From assembly GCA_023254135.1 (NCBI GenBank), contig JALQYL010000003.1:1-61404 (forward strand): a stretch of 61,404 bases of DNA, given 5' to 3'. The stretch is from Ilumatobacteraceae bacterium (GTDB taxonomy: Bacteria > Actinomycetota > Acidimicrobiia > Acidimicrobiales > Ilumatobacteraceae). Below are positions 52,746 to 60,560 of this stretch, one piece after another. Each line of letters starts with the position of its first letter. Position 1 is the stretch's first letter. A program made the translations under genes and the position numbers. The notes under the pieces are model-generated. The model was not told where the DNA came from and made no database searches. It was given only the letters and a program-made list of their open reading frames with translations.

Positions 52746-52790
52746 GCCCCTTGTGGGGCATCGTATGTGTCGCGCGTCACATCTGTCCAA
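52746..52790 (-). promoter_or_regulatory. whiB promoter with leader hairpin
   Basis: On the minus strand a TGGACA -35 element (52784-52789) and a TACGAT -10 element (52760-52765) are 18 bases apart. The transcript would start near 52753. A GCCCC/GGGGC hairpin with a four-base loop (52746-52759) lies at or just before that point, and the whiB ATG follows about 40 bases later with GGGGG six bases upstream as a weak ribosome binding site. Confidence 0.5.
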
Positions 52791-52837
52791 TCCGCCCGCT
52801 GAGCCCCTGAAGGCCAAGCACGACTGGATGCAGGGCG

Positions 52838-53443
52838 TTACGGACGCAGGTCAGTGAGCAGTTCGGTACGGGTGGTGTCAGCCAGTTCGGTCTGCTTCAG
52901 GTAGTTGGGCTGAGAGCACACCACCGACACTGCGCCTGTTGCGAACACCTCTACTTGGGCGGGCGTGAAATTGAAGGTGAGGTAATGCACGGCGGCTGTG
53001 ACATCGTCACGCGTGAGACCTGCAGCGTGTTGTGCGTCGATGGTGCCCGGCACCATCGTGCCGTCACTCAACTGCAACGAGATGCTGTTTTCCAAACCTG
53101 CAAGCTTCGGCAACCATTCACGTACCTGATCTTCGCTGGTGAGTTCCAGGAACAACGTGGCACACAATTGACCGGGCTCGGGAATCATGGGGTTGTACGC
53201 CTTCAATTCCTCCAACACACCCTCATCGGTGAGCACCTTTTCCACGCGCACCATTTCTTGAATTTGCAGACGCATGGTGTCGCGATTTTCAAACATGATG
53301 GTCATGATGTCGCCAATGGCCACACGACGCAGACGCTTCACTGCAATCATGCGAGCGCGGAATTCTTCACGCTCACGTTCATACGCACGCTGATCGGCGA
53401 TGTCGTCGAGTGTGAGCTTGCGGCTGGGGGCTGCCGTTGTCAT
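52838..53443 (-). CDS. DUF3501-family protein
   Basis: A 201-residue soluble protein of the DUF3501 family. KLTLDDIADQRAYEREREEF, FENRDTMRLQIQEMVRVEK and MIPEPGQLCATLFLELTSED are typical family blocks. No function is known for the family, but it is repeatedly found next to rubrerythrin and a GlpC-like iron-sulfur protein, as here. AAAGGACACACC before the ATG is a good ribosome binding site. It is the last gene of the perR-rbr-GlpC-like-DUF3501 operon, 21 bases after the iron-sulfur gene. Confidence 0.85.
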   Translation of the reverse strand: MTTAAPSRKLTLDDIADQRAYEREREEFRARMIAVKRLRRVAIGDIMTIMFENRDTMRLQIQEMVRVEKVLTDEGVLEELKAYNPMIPEPGQLCATLFLELTSEDQVREWLPKLAGLENSISLQLSDGTMVPGTIDAQHAAGLTRDDVTAAVHYLTFNFTPAQVEVFATGAVSVVCSQPNYLKQTELADTTRTELLTDLRP

Positions 53444-53464
53444 GGTGTGTCCTTTCGTTGTTTT

Positions 53465-54778
53465 CTATTTCGATGGTTCTTCGGCAATGCCGTATGCACG
53501 CGCCACCACTTGCAGTGGGTGCTGCGCAGCTTTTCCGGTCTGTTCGTTGATGGCCGTGTTGGCAAGATGGCAGTCGCCAGCAACAACTTGGCTGTCGGCA
53601 GACTCCAACTTGTCGGCGAGTTTCTTGGCAATGGGAACGGCGAATTCTTCGTTGCCCGCCTTGAAGCCCCACATACCGTCGATGCCGGAACACTGATCAA
53701 TCAACTTGATCTTTGCGCCCGTGAGCTTCATGAGATCACGACTACGAAGTCCGATGTTCTGCGCTTTGAGGTGACACGGAATGTGATACGAGATGGTCTC
53801 GGCAATTTCGCCTGTGAACTCGGTGTCGAGTTCGGTGCCCTCTGCCTTGTGCAGGTTCATGAGGTATTCGGACGAATCAAAGGTGTGCGCCGCTACAAGT
53901 TCGGCATCGGGTCCGCCCACGTAGTCCACGTAGTCCTTCTTCAACACGTAGCCACACGTTGGCTGTGGCACCACAATGTCGTTACCTGCGCGCACTGCGT
54001 CGGCCAGCACTTTCACCTGCTTCACAGCAGTCTTGGTGAATGCATCCACGTCGCCGCTGTGCAAATACGGAGCACCGCAACATCCGGCGCCTTCCACCAG
54101 TGAACATTCAACGCCGTTGCGTTCGTACACCTTCACAAGGTCCTGACCGATACCGGGCTGCTGATACTCCACCAAGCACGTGGGGAAAACGGCAACTTGT
54201 CCCTGTTTCTTGGAAAGAACCGGCTTTGTCCTCTTCTTGAACCATGTACTGAAACGAACCTTCGCATAGGGCGGCAACAATCGCACTGAAGAAACTCCAG
54301 CCGTTTTTTCCACGGCCTTGCGCATGAATGAACCAGGCTTTGCGCCAATGACCACGTTGGTGACGGCTGCGGTCTTCGTTGCCACTGCGCCGAAGAAGTC
54401 GGTGTGCCCCATGACCGTGTCGGTGATGCGCTTTCGCACCGTGACCTGACCATTTGCACGACGCATCGCATCGTGACGCAACATCAGACGAGGGAAATCA
54501 AGTTGCCACTCGTGCAATTCGGGAATGTACGGACAATTGACGTAACAGAGCTTGCATTGGAAGCACTCGTTGGCGACTTGATCTTGTTGCTCGGGAGTGA
54601 GCAAACCTGCATCTTGGCTCTCGTGCTGGTCGACATACGAGAACAAGGTGGGAAACGATGAGCAGAACTTGAAGCACAGGCGACATCCGTGGCACAGGTC
54701 GTACACGCGCGTGAGTTCCTCGCGCACATCCGCTTCATCGGTGTATTTCGGGTGCTTGGGGTCGTACGTAATTGTCAT
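53465..54778 (-). CDS. GlpC-like [4Fe-4S]/CCG-domain oxidoreductase (heterodisulfide reductase-related)
   Basis: A 437-residue protein with two ferredoxin-type [4Fe-4S] motifs near the N-terminus, C-x2-C-x2-C-x3-C at 29-39 (CHGCRLCFKFC) and at 72-82 (CFQCKLCYVNCP). A CCG domain follows (GAGCCGAPYLHSGD near 232), then a second, degenerate CCG half (HIPCHLKAQN and QCSGIDGMWG). The family covers GlpC and HdrD-like subunits, which pass electrons between a dehydrogenase and quinone or a disulfide. I chose ATG 54778 because AGGA stands at proper distance and the upstream residues are non-native. Confidence 0.88.
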   Translation of the reverse strand: MTITYDPKHPKYTDEADVREELTRVYDLCHGCRLCFKFCSSFPTLFSYVDQHESQDAGLLTPEQQDQVANECFQCKLCYVNCPYIPELHEWQLDFPRLMLRHDAMRRANGQVTVRKRITDTVMGHTDFFGAVATKTAAVTNVVIGAKPGSFMRKAVEKTAGVSSVRLLPPYAKVRFSTWFKKRTKPVLSKKQGQVAVFPTCLVEYQQPGIGQDLVKVYERNGVECSLVEGAGCCGAPYLHSGDVDAFTKTAVKQVKVLADAVRAGNDIVVPQPTCGYVLKKDYVDYVGGPDAELVAAHTFDSSEYLMNLHKAEGTELDTEFTGEIAETISYHIPCHLKAQNIGLRSRDLMKLTGAKIKLIDQCSGIDGMWGFKAGNEEFAVPIAKKLADKLESADSQVVAGDCHLANTAINEQTGKAAQHPLQVVARAYGIAEEPSK

Positions 54779-54837
54779 CGAATGTGTCCTGTGCGTGGAG
54801 TGAATGAGAAGCGAAAGAGAAAAACGATCCGCATGAA

Positions 54838-54869
54838 AATGGGGGCTACCGAAATCAGTAGCCCCCATT
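54838..54869 (-). terminator. Strong hairpin with T-run after rubrerythrin gene
   Basis: GGGGGCTAC (54841-54849) and GTAGCCCCC (54858-54866) pair perfectly around an eight-base loop, and flanking A/T pairs extend the stem to 12 bases. On the minus strand it is followed by ATTTTC, so it fits an intrinsic terminator. It lies between the rubrerythrin stop and the GlpC-like gene, and so would cut or reduce transcription into the downstream genes. Confidence 0.7.
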
Positions 54870-54880
54870 CACACGAATCG

Positions 54881-54898
54881 TGCGACACGAATGTCGCA
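54881..54898 (-). other. Second hairpin directly after the rubrerythrin stop
   Basis: TGCGACA and TGTCGCA form a perfect seven-base stem around a CGAA loop, seven bases after the rubrerythrin stop and 11 bases before the terminator-like hairpin. Two consecutive stems suggest a 3'-end stabiliser plus terminator, or an attenuator. Confidence 0.5.
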
Positions 54899-54905
54899 GT
54901 CAGGT

Positions 54906-55322
54906 TTAGAGGGCTGCGAGACCTTCACCGAAACGACCGGCATGGCTCTTCTCTGCGCGTGCAAGAGTTTCGAACCAGTCGGCGATTTCGTCGAATCCTT
55001 CGTCGCGAGCTGTCTTTGCGAAACCTGGGTACATCTGTGTGTACTCGTATGTTTCGCCAGCGATAGAAGCCTTGAAGTTTGCTTCGGTTTCGCCGATGGG
55101 CTCACCTGATGCGGGGTCGCCAACTTCGGCGATGTATTCAAGGTGGCCGTGTGCATGGCCGGTTTCGCCTTCAGCAACTGAGCGGAACAGTGCTGCTGCG
55201 TCGGGGTAACCCTCGACGTCTGCTTTTTGCGCGAACCAGAGGTAACGGCGGTTTGCCTGGCTCTCGCCAGCAAATGCCTCCAACAGGTTTTCGTGAGTCT
55301 TGGAGCCCTTGAGGCTTGGCAT
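54906..55322 (-). CDS. Rubrerythrin without rubredoxin domain
   Basis: A 138-residue ferritin-like di-iron protein that would reduce hydrogen peroxide. The diiron ligands fit Glu20, Glu53 and His56 (E-x2-H in EGETGH), Glu90 or Glu93, and Glu124 and His127 (AEKSH). The C-terminal rubredoxin domain of classical rubrerythrin is absent, so electrons must come from a partner; the GlpC-like iron-sulfur protein downstream is a candidate. AAGGA stands before the ATG. It lies 27 bases after perR in the same operon. Confidence 0.92.
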   Translation of the reverse strand: MPSLKGSKTHENLLEAFAGESQANRRYLWFAQKADVEGYPDAAALFRSVAEGETGHAHGHLEYIAEVGDPASGEPIGETEANFKASIAGETYEYTQMYPGFAKTARDEGFDEIADWFETLARAEKSHAGRFGEGLAAL

Positions 55323-55349
55323 GACTGTTTCCTTTCGGTGGTTGGTTGG

Positions 55350-55772
55350 TTAGCTACGTTTCACCGAGGCCGAGCAACTGGCACAACGACCGCGGTACAC
55401 GATGTGAGCATCGGCTACCGCAAATCCGTCGAGACCACGCAACTCGGGCGCTTGGTTGACATAGACATCTTGAACTGCGCCACATACGTCGCAGACTGCG
55501 TGATGATGATCCGACACATTGGGATCAAAACGCATGGCTCCCGCACCCACTTCAATGGTGCGCAGCTCCCCCATCTCTGTGAGATCGGTGAGCGTTTGGT
55601 ACACGGTGCGCAGGGAGATGCCGGGCATCTGCTTGCTTGCAACCGCATACAAGGAATCCGCAGTGGGATGGGCGCTGTTGTTGTGCATGAGTGTGAACAA
55701 CAACTGGCGTTGAGGCGTGACCTTCAAACCAGCGGCGCGAAATGCGGTGGTGAGTTCTTCGGGTGAACGCAT
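55350..55772 (-). CDS. PerR-type peroxide-sensing regulator (Fur family)
   Basis: A 140-residue Fur-family repressor. The winged helix includes ISLRTVYQTLTDLTEMGEL. The regulatory metal ligands of Bacillus PerR (His37, Asp85, His91, His93, Asp104) all have a counterpart at the same spacing here: His35, Asp83 (in RFD), His89, His91 and Asp102. Asp83 is the residue that separates PerR from iron-sensing Fur. Structural zinc Cys pairs are CDVC and CASC. I chose ATG 55772; the reading from 55808 would enter the operator. It is first in the perR-rubrerythrin operon and divergent from glpD. Confidence 0.88.
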   Translation of the reverse strand: MRSPEELTTAFRAAGLKVTPQRQLLFTLMHNNSAHPTADSLYAVASKQMPGISLRTVYQTLTDLTEMGELRTIEVGAGAMRFDPNVSDHHHAVCDVCGAVQDVYVNQAPELRGLDGFAVADAHIVYRGRCASCSASVKRS

Positions 55773-55801
55773 GGTCGACAAGGTAACGGTGAAATTTCTA
55801 A

Positions 55802-55835
55802 TTTGCAACGATTGCTAATTAGCAATTATTGCAAA
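55802..55835. promoter_or_regulatory. 34-base dyad, probable PerR operator between perR and glpD
   Basis: Two 17-base arms (TTTGCAACGATTGCTAA and TTAGCAATTATTGCAAA) are inverted repeats with only one two-base mismatch. The core ATTGCTAATTAGCAAT is a perfect 16-base palindrome, flanked symmetrically by TTGCAA, itself palindromic. The AT-rich dyad lies just upstream of perR and overlaps its likely promoter, so it is the natural autoregulation site. It differs from the Bacillus PerR box (TTATAAT-N-ATTATAA). Confidence 0.62.
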
Positions 55836-55844
55836 TATTCTATT

Positions 55845-55860
55845 TAAGTCACATGACTTA
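55845..55860. promoter_or_regulatory. 16-base dyad just upstream of glpD
   Basis: TAAGTCA-CA-TGACTTA is a perfect inverted repeat with seven-base arms, ten bases to the right of the 34-base dyad and nine bases before the glpD ATG. It is a likely operator for a regulator of the glpD operon. The arms are unlike the TTGCAA arms of the neighbouring dyad, so a different protein is probably bound. Confidence 0.5.
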
Positions 55861-55868
55861 CAACGAAT

Positions 55869-57554
55869 ATGCTCAAAGCGATGTCCAATGAACACGCTTT
55901 CCATCGGTCTTATTCCCTGTCCCGCCTCGCAGCTGAAGAATTTGACGTTCTTGTAATTGGCGGTGGCATCACCGGAGCCGGCGCCGCTCTTGATGCCGCC
56001 AGTCGCGGTCTGAAAGTGGCCCTGGTGGAACGCGATGACTTTGCTTCGGGCACTTCATCGAAATCATCAAAGTTGGTGCATGGTGGACTGCGTTACCTCC
56101 AACAAGGTGACGTGCGCTTGGTGTATCAGGCATTGCGTGAGCGCAAGCGTTTGCGGCGCAATGCACCGCATCTGGTGCACGTACTCCCTTTCATGATTCC
56201 CATCCTCACCAAAGATGGTGTGGTGTCAAAGAAGATCGCCCGAGCGTTGGGCTCTGCCATGTGGATGTACGACATCACAGGTGGTTGGCGTATCGGGCGC
56301 ATTCACCGTCGCCTCTCTGCGAATGCCGCATTCAAACACCTACCCACCATGCCCCGCCCCAAGTTGGCATCTGCTTATTTGTATTACGACGCAGAGGCCG
56401 ATGATGCGCGATTGGTTCTCACGGTGTTGCGCACCGCAGCCGATAACGGTGCAGCAATTGCCAATCGTTGTCGGGTTGATTCCGTCAATTCCGCCTCCAC
56501 CACGCAACATGTGGTGAACGTGACCGACACACTGACCAATACATCCATCGCTATTCGTACGCGTGCAGTGGTGAATGCTGGTGGCGTATGGGCAGACGAT
56601 GTTCGCGCACTCGACGAAAACATTCATCCCGACACCATTCGACCCGCGAAGGGCGTACACCTCACCGTGCCCTGGGAAAAAGTTCGCAATGACATTGCAG
56701 TGGTGATTCCTGTTCCCAAGGATCGTCGCAGTTTGTTCGTGGTGCCCTGGTTGTCGAATGGTGACGGCACGTATCAATTCACCTACATCGGCACAACGGA
56801 TACTGATTACAAGGGACCCGTGAATGATCCGCAATGCACGAAGGACGACATTGAGTACGTGCTCGATGCGCTGAACGCAAGTGTCACCACTGGCGTCACG
56901 TTCGACGACGTAACGGGCGTGTGGTCCGGATTGCGTCCTCTGGTGAAGACCGACGACACATCCGCAAAGGCTGGTCGCACAGCAGATCTCAGTCGCCGAC
57001 ACAAAGTGTTCACATCAGACAACGGCGTTGTCACAGTGACAGGCGGCAAACTCACCACCTACCGCGAAATGGCGGAAGATGCCATTGATGCGGTGTGCGA
57101 AGTACTCGGCGTGAAGAAACACAGTCGCACCAAGAGTTTCGCGTTGCACGGAGTTGCCGGGCGTCGTGGCACCAAAACACAACGTGATCTGCACCTAGAC
57201 GGTCGTTACGGCAGCGATGCCAAAGACATCTACGCGCTCATCTCACAAGATCCCACCCTTGGCGAACCTCTTGTCGCTGGTCTTCCCTACCTGCGCGCTG
57301 AAGCTGTGTACGCAGTGACGCATGAGATGGCCACCTCGTTGGATGACGTGTTCACTCGCCGCACCCGCGCACGTTTGGTACATCGCCGCAATTGCGTTGC
57401 AGCCGCACCCGCGGTGGCCGACCTGATTGCACCGTTGCTGAATTGGACCAACGAACAACGTGCGGCAAGCCTTGCGGAGTTCATGGATGAGTGCGCACGC
57501 GAAGACGCAGCCTCACACGTCACCGAAGCTGAATTCATCGCTTCTCATCAATAA
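55869..57554 (+). CDS. glpD: Glycerol-3-phosphate dehydrogenase (FAD-dependent)
   Basis: A 561-residue membrane-associated flavoenzyme that oxidises glycerol 3-phosphate to DHAP and passes electrons to the quinone pool. The FAD-binding motif is VLVIGGGITGAGAALDAASR, followed by the family blocks SSKSSKLVHGGLRYLQQ and YIGTTDTDYKG. The C-terminal helical domain common to bacterial GlpD is present. The start may be ATG 55869 or 55881. It is divergent from perR and is first in an operon with an alkyl-DHAP-synthase-like protein and an FGGY kinase. Confidence 0.93.
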   Translation: MLKAMSNEHAFHRSYSLSRLAAEEFDVLVIGGGITGAGAALDAASRGLKVALVERDDFASGTSSKSSKLVHGGLRYLQQGDVRLVYQALRERKRLRRNAPHLVHVLPFMIPILTKDGVVSKKIARALGSAMWMYDITGGWRIGRIHRRLSANAAFKHLPTMPRPKLASAYLYYDAEADDARLVLTVLRTAADNGAAIANRCRVDSVNSASTTQHVVNVTDTLTNTSIAIRTRAVVNAGGVWADDVRALDENIHPDTIRPAKGVHLTVPWEKVRNDIAVVIPVPKDRRSLFVVPWLSNGDGTYQFTYIGTTDTDYKGPVNDPQCTKDDIEYVLDALNASVTTGVTFDDVTGVWSGLRPLVKTDDTSAKAGRTADLSRRHKVFTSDNGVVTVTGGKLTTYREMAEDAIDAVCEVLGVKKHSRTKSFALHGVAGRRGTKTQRDLHLDGRYGSDAKDIYALISQDPTLGEPLVAGLPYLRAEAVYAVTHEMATSLDDVFTRRTRARLVHRRNCVAAAPAVADLIAPLLNWTNEQRAASLAEFMDECAREDAASHVTEAEFIASHQ

Positions 57555-57580
57555 CGGCAACAGCCAACAGAAAGACCAAT

Positions 57581-59059
57581 ATGAGCCTTCACTCCTACAA
57601 CACCTCGGTCACCGATCCCATTGAGTTCGGGGGTGAACCAGCAGAGGCAAGCGCTCGTCTCACGGGTTCCGTTCGTTCGCTCACCGAAGCAGAAGTGGAC
57701 GCACTCGGTGCCATTTGTGACACCACTACCGATGCAGAAGATCGCGTGAAACACGGACGTGACTGGTGGCCGCTTTCACTCAGTTGGTCACTGCAAAATC
57801 AGGTGCCGCAGATTCCATTCGCCGTGTGCCGCCCGAAGAACACCAGCGAGGTCTCATCGCTTCTCGCCTACTGCAATGAAAACAGAATTCCCGTCACTCC
57901 GTCGGCTGGTCGCAGTGGTGTGTGCGGTGCGGCGATTCCGTTGGCCGGCGGTGTTGCGCTCGACATGACGGCGATGCAAGGCATTGAATCGGTCGATGAG
58001 ATTTCCGGAATCGTGGAGGCACTCGCCGGAACGTTTGGTCCCGATGTTGAAGAAGGTGCACGCAAACACGGACTCACCATTGGTCATTACCCACAGTCCG
58101 TTGCCATCTCCACCGTGGGCGGATGGGTTGCATGTCGCGGCGCGGGTCAATATTCCACGCGATACGGAAAAATTGAAGAGATGGTGCACGCACTCGAGGT
58201 GGTGCTGGCAGACGGCACCGTCGTGCACACGGGTGGCGCACCTGCCGGCGCGGTGGGTCCGGATATTTCGCAACTCATTCTGGGAAGTGAAGGAACGTTG
58301 GGTGTCATTACCCGCGTCTGGTTGCGCGCACATCCACTTCCCGAAGTGGAACGCCGCGGTGCGTATGTGTTCGCCAACTTGTCCGATGGCTTCGAGGCAT
58401 GCCGCCGTATTTATCGCTCAGGTGCAACCCCTGCCGTGTTGCGTCTGTACGACGGTGCCGAAAGCAAGCGATCACACGGCGGCGATGGCACGAATGCAAC
58501 GTTGTTGGTGCTTGACGAAGGAACCGAGGCAATCATCGATGCCACCATGAGCACCGTGCACGACATCTGTATGTCGATGGGCGCCACGGTGGGTGATGTT
58601 GCGTTGGTGGAAGCGTGGACACATCACCGCAATGACACCAGTGGCTTGCAAGCCCTCACTCGCAAAGGTTTCGTGGTGGACACGATGGAAATTGCCGCCA
58701 ACTGGTCATTGCTTGATTCCATTGTGGAAGCAGTCGAAACCGCCATGCTCGCCGTGCCATATGCACGCACCGCAACGTGCCACCTCTCTCATAGCTATAT
58801 CGAAGGTGCGTGCGTGTACTTCACGTTTGCCGCCAACCCACCGGCCGAGGAATTCGAAAAGACATACCTCGCATTGTGGGAGGCAGGACAAACTGCTGCA
58901 TTGCGAGCCGGTGCAAATCTGTCGCATCACCACGGCATTGGATACAGCCGTTCGCAATTCATGGGCGAGGCATTGGGGAACGGACTCAATGTCTTGCGCG
59001 CAGTGAAGAAGGCATTGGATCCGAACAACATTCTGAACCCAGGCAAACTGGGCCTATGA
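57581..59059 (+). CDS. FAD-linked oxidase, alkyl-DHAP synthase-like
   Basis: A 492-residue VAO/PCMH-fold flavoprotein. FAVCRPKNTSEVSSLLAYC and TPSAGRSGVCGAAIPLAGGV form the FAD-binding domain, and SEGTLGVITRVWLRAHPLP is the second FAD block. The C-terminal SHHHGIGYSRSQFMGEALG and ILNPGKLGL resemble alkyldihydroxyacetonephosphate synthase, the ether-lipid enzyme. The substrate could be acyl-DHAP, D-lactate or another hydroxy acid. It lies 26 bases after glpD and overlaps the kinase gene by four bases, which favours a glycerol 3-phosphate or DHAP link. Confidence 0.82.
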   Translation: MSLHSYNTSVTDPIEFGGEPAEASARLTGSVRSLTEAEVDALGAICDTTTDAEDRVKHGRDWWPLSLSWSLQNQVPQIPFAVCRPKNTSEVSSLLAYCNENRIPVTPSAGRSGVCGAAIPLAGGVALDMTAMQGIESVDEISGIVEALAGTFGPDVEEGARKHGLTIGHYPQSVAISTVGGWVACRGAGQYSTRYGKIEEMVHALEVVLADGTVVHTGGAPAGAVGPDISQLILGSEGTLGVITRVWLRAHPLPEVERRGAYVFANLSDGFEACRRIYRSGATPAVLRLYDGAESKRSHGGDGTNATLLVLDEGTEAIIDATMSTVHDICMSMGATVGDVALVEAWTHHRNDTSGLQALTRKGFVVDTMEIAANWSLLDSIVEAVETAMLAVPYARTATCHLSHSYIEGACVYFTFAANPPAEEFEKTYLALWEAGQTAALRAGANLSHHHGIGYSRSQFMGEALGNGLNVLRAVKKALDPNNILNPGKLGL

Positions 59060-60516
59060 GAACTCTGGTCATCGACGTTGGCACCAGCGGCCTGCGCGCG
59101 GCAATCGTTCACGACAATGCTTCGGTGACCGATCTCCATTACGAGGAATTCGCTCCATCGTCACCGGCAGGCGGTTTGGTGGAGTTCGATGCAACTTCCA
59201 TGTACACAGCCGTGAAAAGGGTTGCCACTGCATCGCTTGCAAGCGGCGAAGTGAACGCCGTGGGCATCACCAATCAACGAGCGTCCACCATCGTGTGGCG
59301 TGCATCAACGGGCGAACCACTCGGTCCCGCCATCGGTTGGCAGGACTTGCGAACCGTGGGTGAATGCATCATGGCCCGCATAGAACATGGCCTCGCGTTT
59401 GCTCCCAATCAAACCGCCACAAAAGCAGCGTGGATGTTGTCGAACTACATCACTGATGTCGGCGAACGAAGCAGCGATGACATTCGAATCGGCACCGTTG
59501 ATTCGTGGCTGGTGTGGAAACTCACACAAGGTCAGCAACATGTCACCGACCACACCAACGCTGCGGTCACCGGACTCACCGTTGCCTCTGGAGAATCCTG
59601 GAATCAAAAAGTTCTCGATGTTCTCAACATCGCCGAGCATCAATTGCCTCGCATCGTGGAAACATCCGGATTCATTGGCAATGCGTCTGATCTTCCCGGT
59701 TCGCCCCCCATCATGGCAATGGCGGGCGATCAGCAAGCGTCACTAGTGGGTCAAGGCTGTCTCTCACCCGGACTCACCAAGATCACCTTCGGCACTGGCG
59801 GCATGCTCAACACCTTCGTGGGTACGCGCGCACCTGAACATGCACAACGCAGCGAAGGAGGCACCTTCCCCATCGTTGCGTTCAGTACGGGTGGCACCAT
59901 CTCCTATGCCACCGAAGCCATCATGTTGTCGGCTGGCACCAACGTGGAATGGTTGCGCGACGACATGCAACTCATCTCGTCTCCTGCCGATTCACATCTC
60001 ATCGCCTCCTCGGTCACCACCTCGGAAGGTGTGGTGTACGTCCCCGCACTGTTGGGTCTTGGCACACCGTTCTGGGACTACGGCGCACGAGGCGCCATCT
60101 TTGGCATCACGCGTGGCACCACTCGCGCCCACATTGTTCGTGCCGTCTTGGAGGGCGTGGCGCATCGTGGCACCGACCTGGTGGACGCCGCCGAGAAGGA
60201 CTCGGGTCTTTCCATCACCGAACTACGAATCGATGGGGGCATGAGCCGCAACGCCACATTTGTACAGGCCCTCGCCGATGCTTCGGGTCGCCCCGTGCGC
60301 GTCAGCCCCATCACGGAAGCCACCACCCTGGGTGCCGGATTCCTGGCGGGCGTCCCCGTTGGACAATGGTCACATCTCGCCGAGGCGGCCGACTCGCTCA
60401 CAGGAGCCTCCACGGTGGAGCCATTAGGAGCGCCAGGGGTTTCGCGACAACAATGGGCAGAAGCAATTTCCAGGGCAGGCTCCTGGATACCTGACCTCTC
60501 GGCACTGGACTTCTAG
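59056..60516 (+). CDS. Second glycerol kinase-like FGGY carbohydrate kinase
   Basis: A 486-residue FGGY kinase. VIDVGTSGLRAAIVHDNA is the N-terminal phosphate loop, GITNQRASTIVWRASTGEP and GWQDLRTVGECI the sugar region, AMAGDQQASLVGQG and FGTGGMLNTFVG the central motifs, and GARGAIFGITRGTTRAHIV and RIDGGMSRNATFVQAL the signatures. It resembles GlpK in length and motifs, but sugar-site residues differ from the copy at 44757, so glycerol, dihydroxyacetone or another polyol are possible. It starts at ATG 59056, overlapping the flavoprotein stop (ATGA). Upstream readings to 58810 are not real. Confidence 0.83.
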   Translation: MRTLVIDVGTSGLRAAIVHDNASVTDLHYEEFAPSSPAGGLVEFDATSMYTAVKRVATASLASGEVNAVGITNQRASTIVWRASTGEPLGPAIGWQDLRTVGECIMARIEHGLAFAPNQTATKAAWMLSNYITDVGERSSDDIRIGTVDSWLVWKLTQGQQHVTDHTNAAVTGLTVASGESWNQKVLDVLNIAEHQLPRIVETSGFIGNASDLPGSPPIMAMAGDQQASLVGQGCLSPGLTKITFGTGGMLNTFVGTRAPEHAQRSEGGTFPIVAFSTGGTISYATEAIMLSAGTNVEWLRDDMQLISSPADSHLIASSVTTSEGVVYVPALLGLGTPFWDYGARGAIFGITRGTTRAHIVRAVLEGVAHRGTDLVDAAEKDSGLSITELRIDGGMSRNATFVQALADASGRPVRVSPITEATTLGAGFLAGVPVGQWSHLAEAADSLTGASTVEPLGAPGVSRQQWAEAISRAGSWIPDLSALDF

Positions 60517-60560
60517 TGTTGGGGGGCGACATTTCGCCGAAACGACAAAGGATGCCCCGC

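Noticed and set aside
58810-59055. Longer N-terminus for the second FGGY kinase
   Set aside because: It lies wholly inside the flavoprotein gene in another frame; the ATGA overlap at 59056 gives the correct kinase N-terminus.
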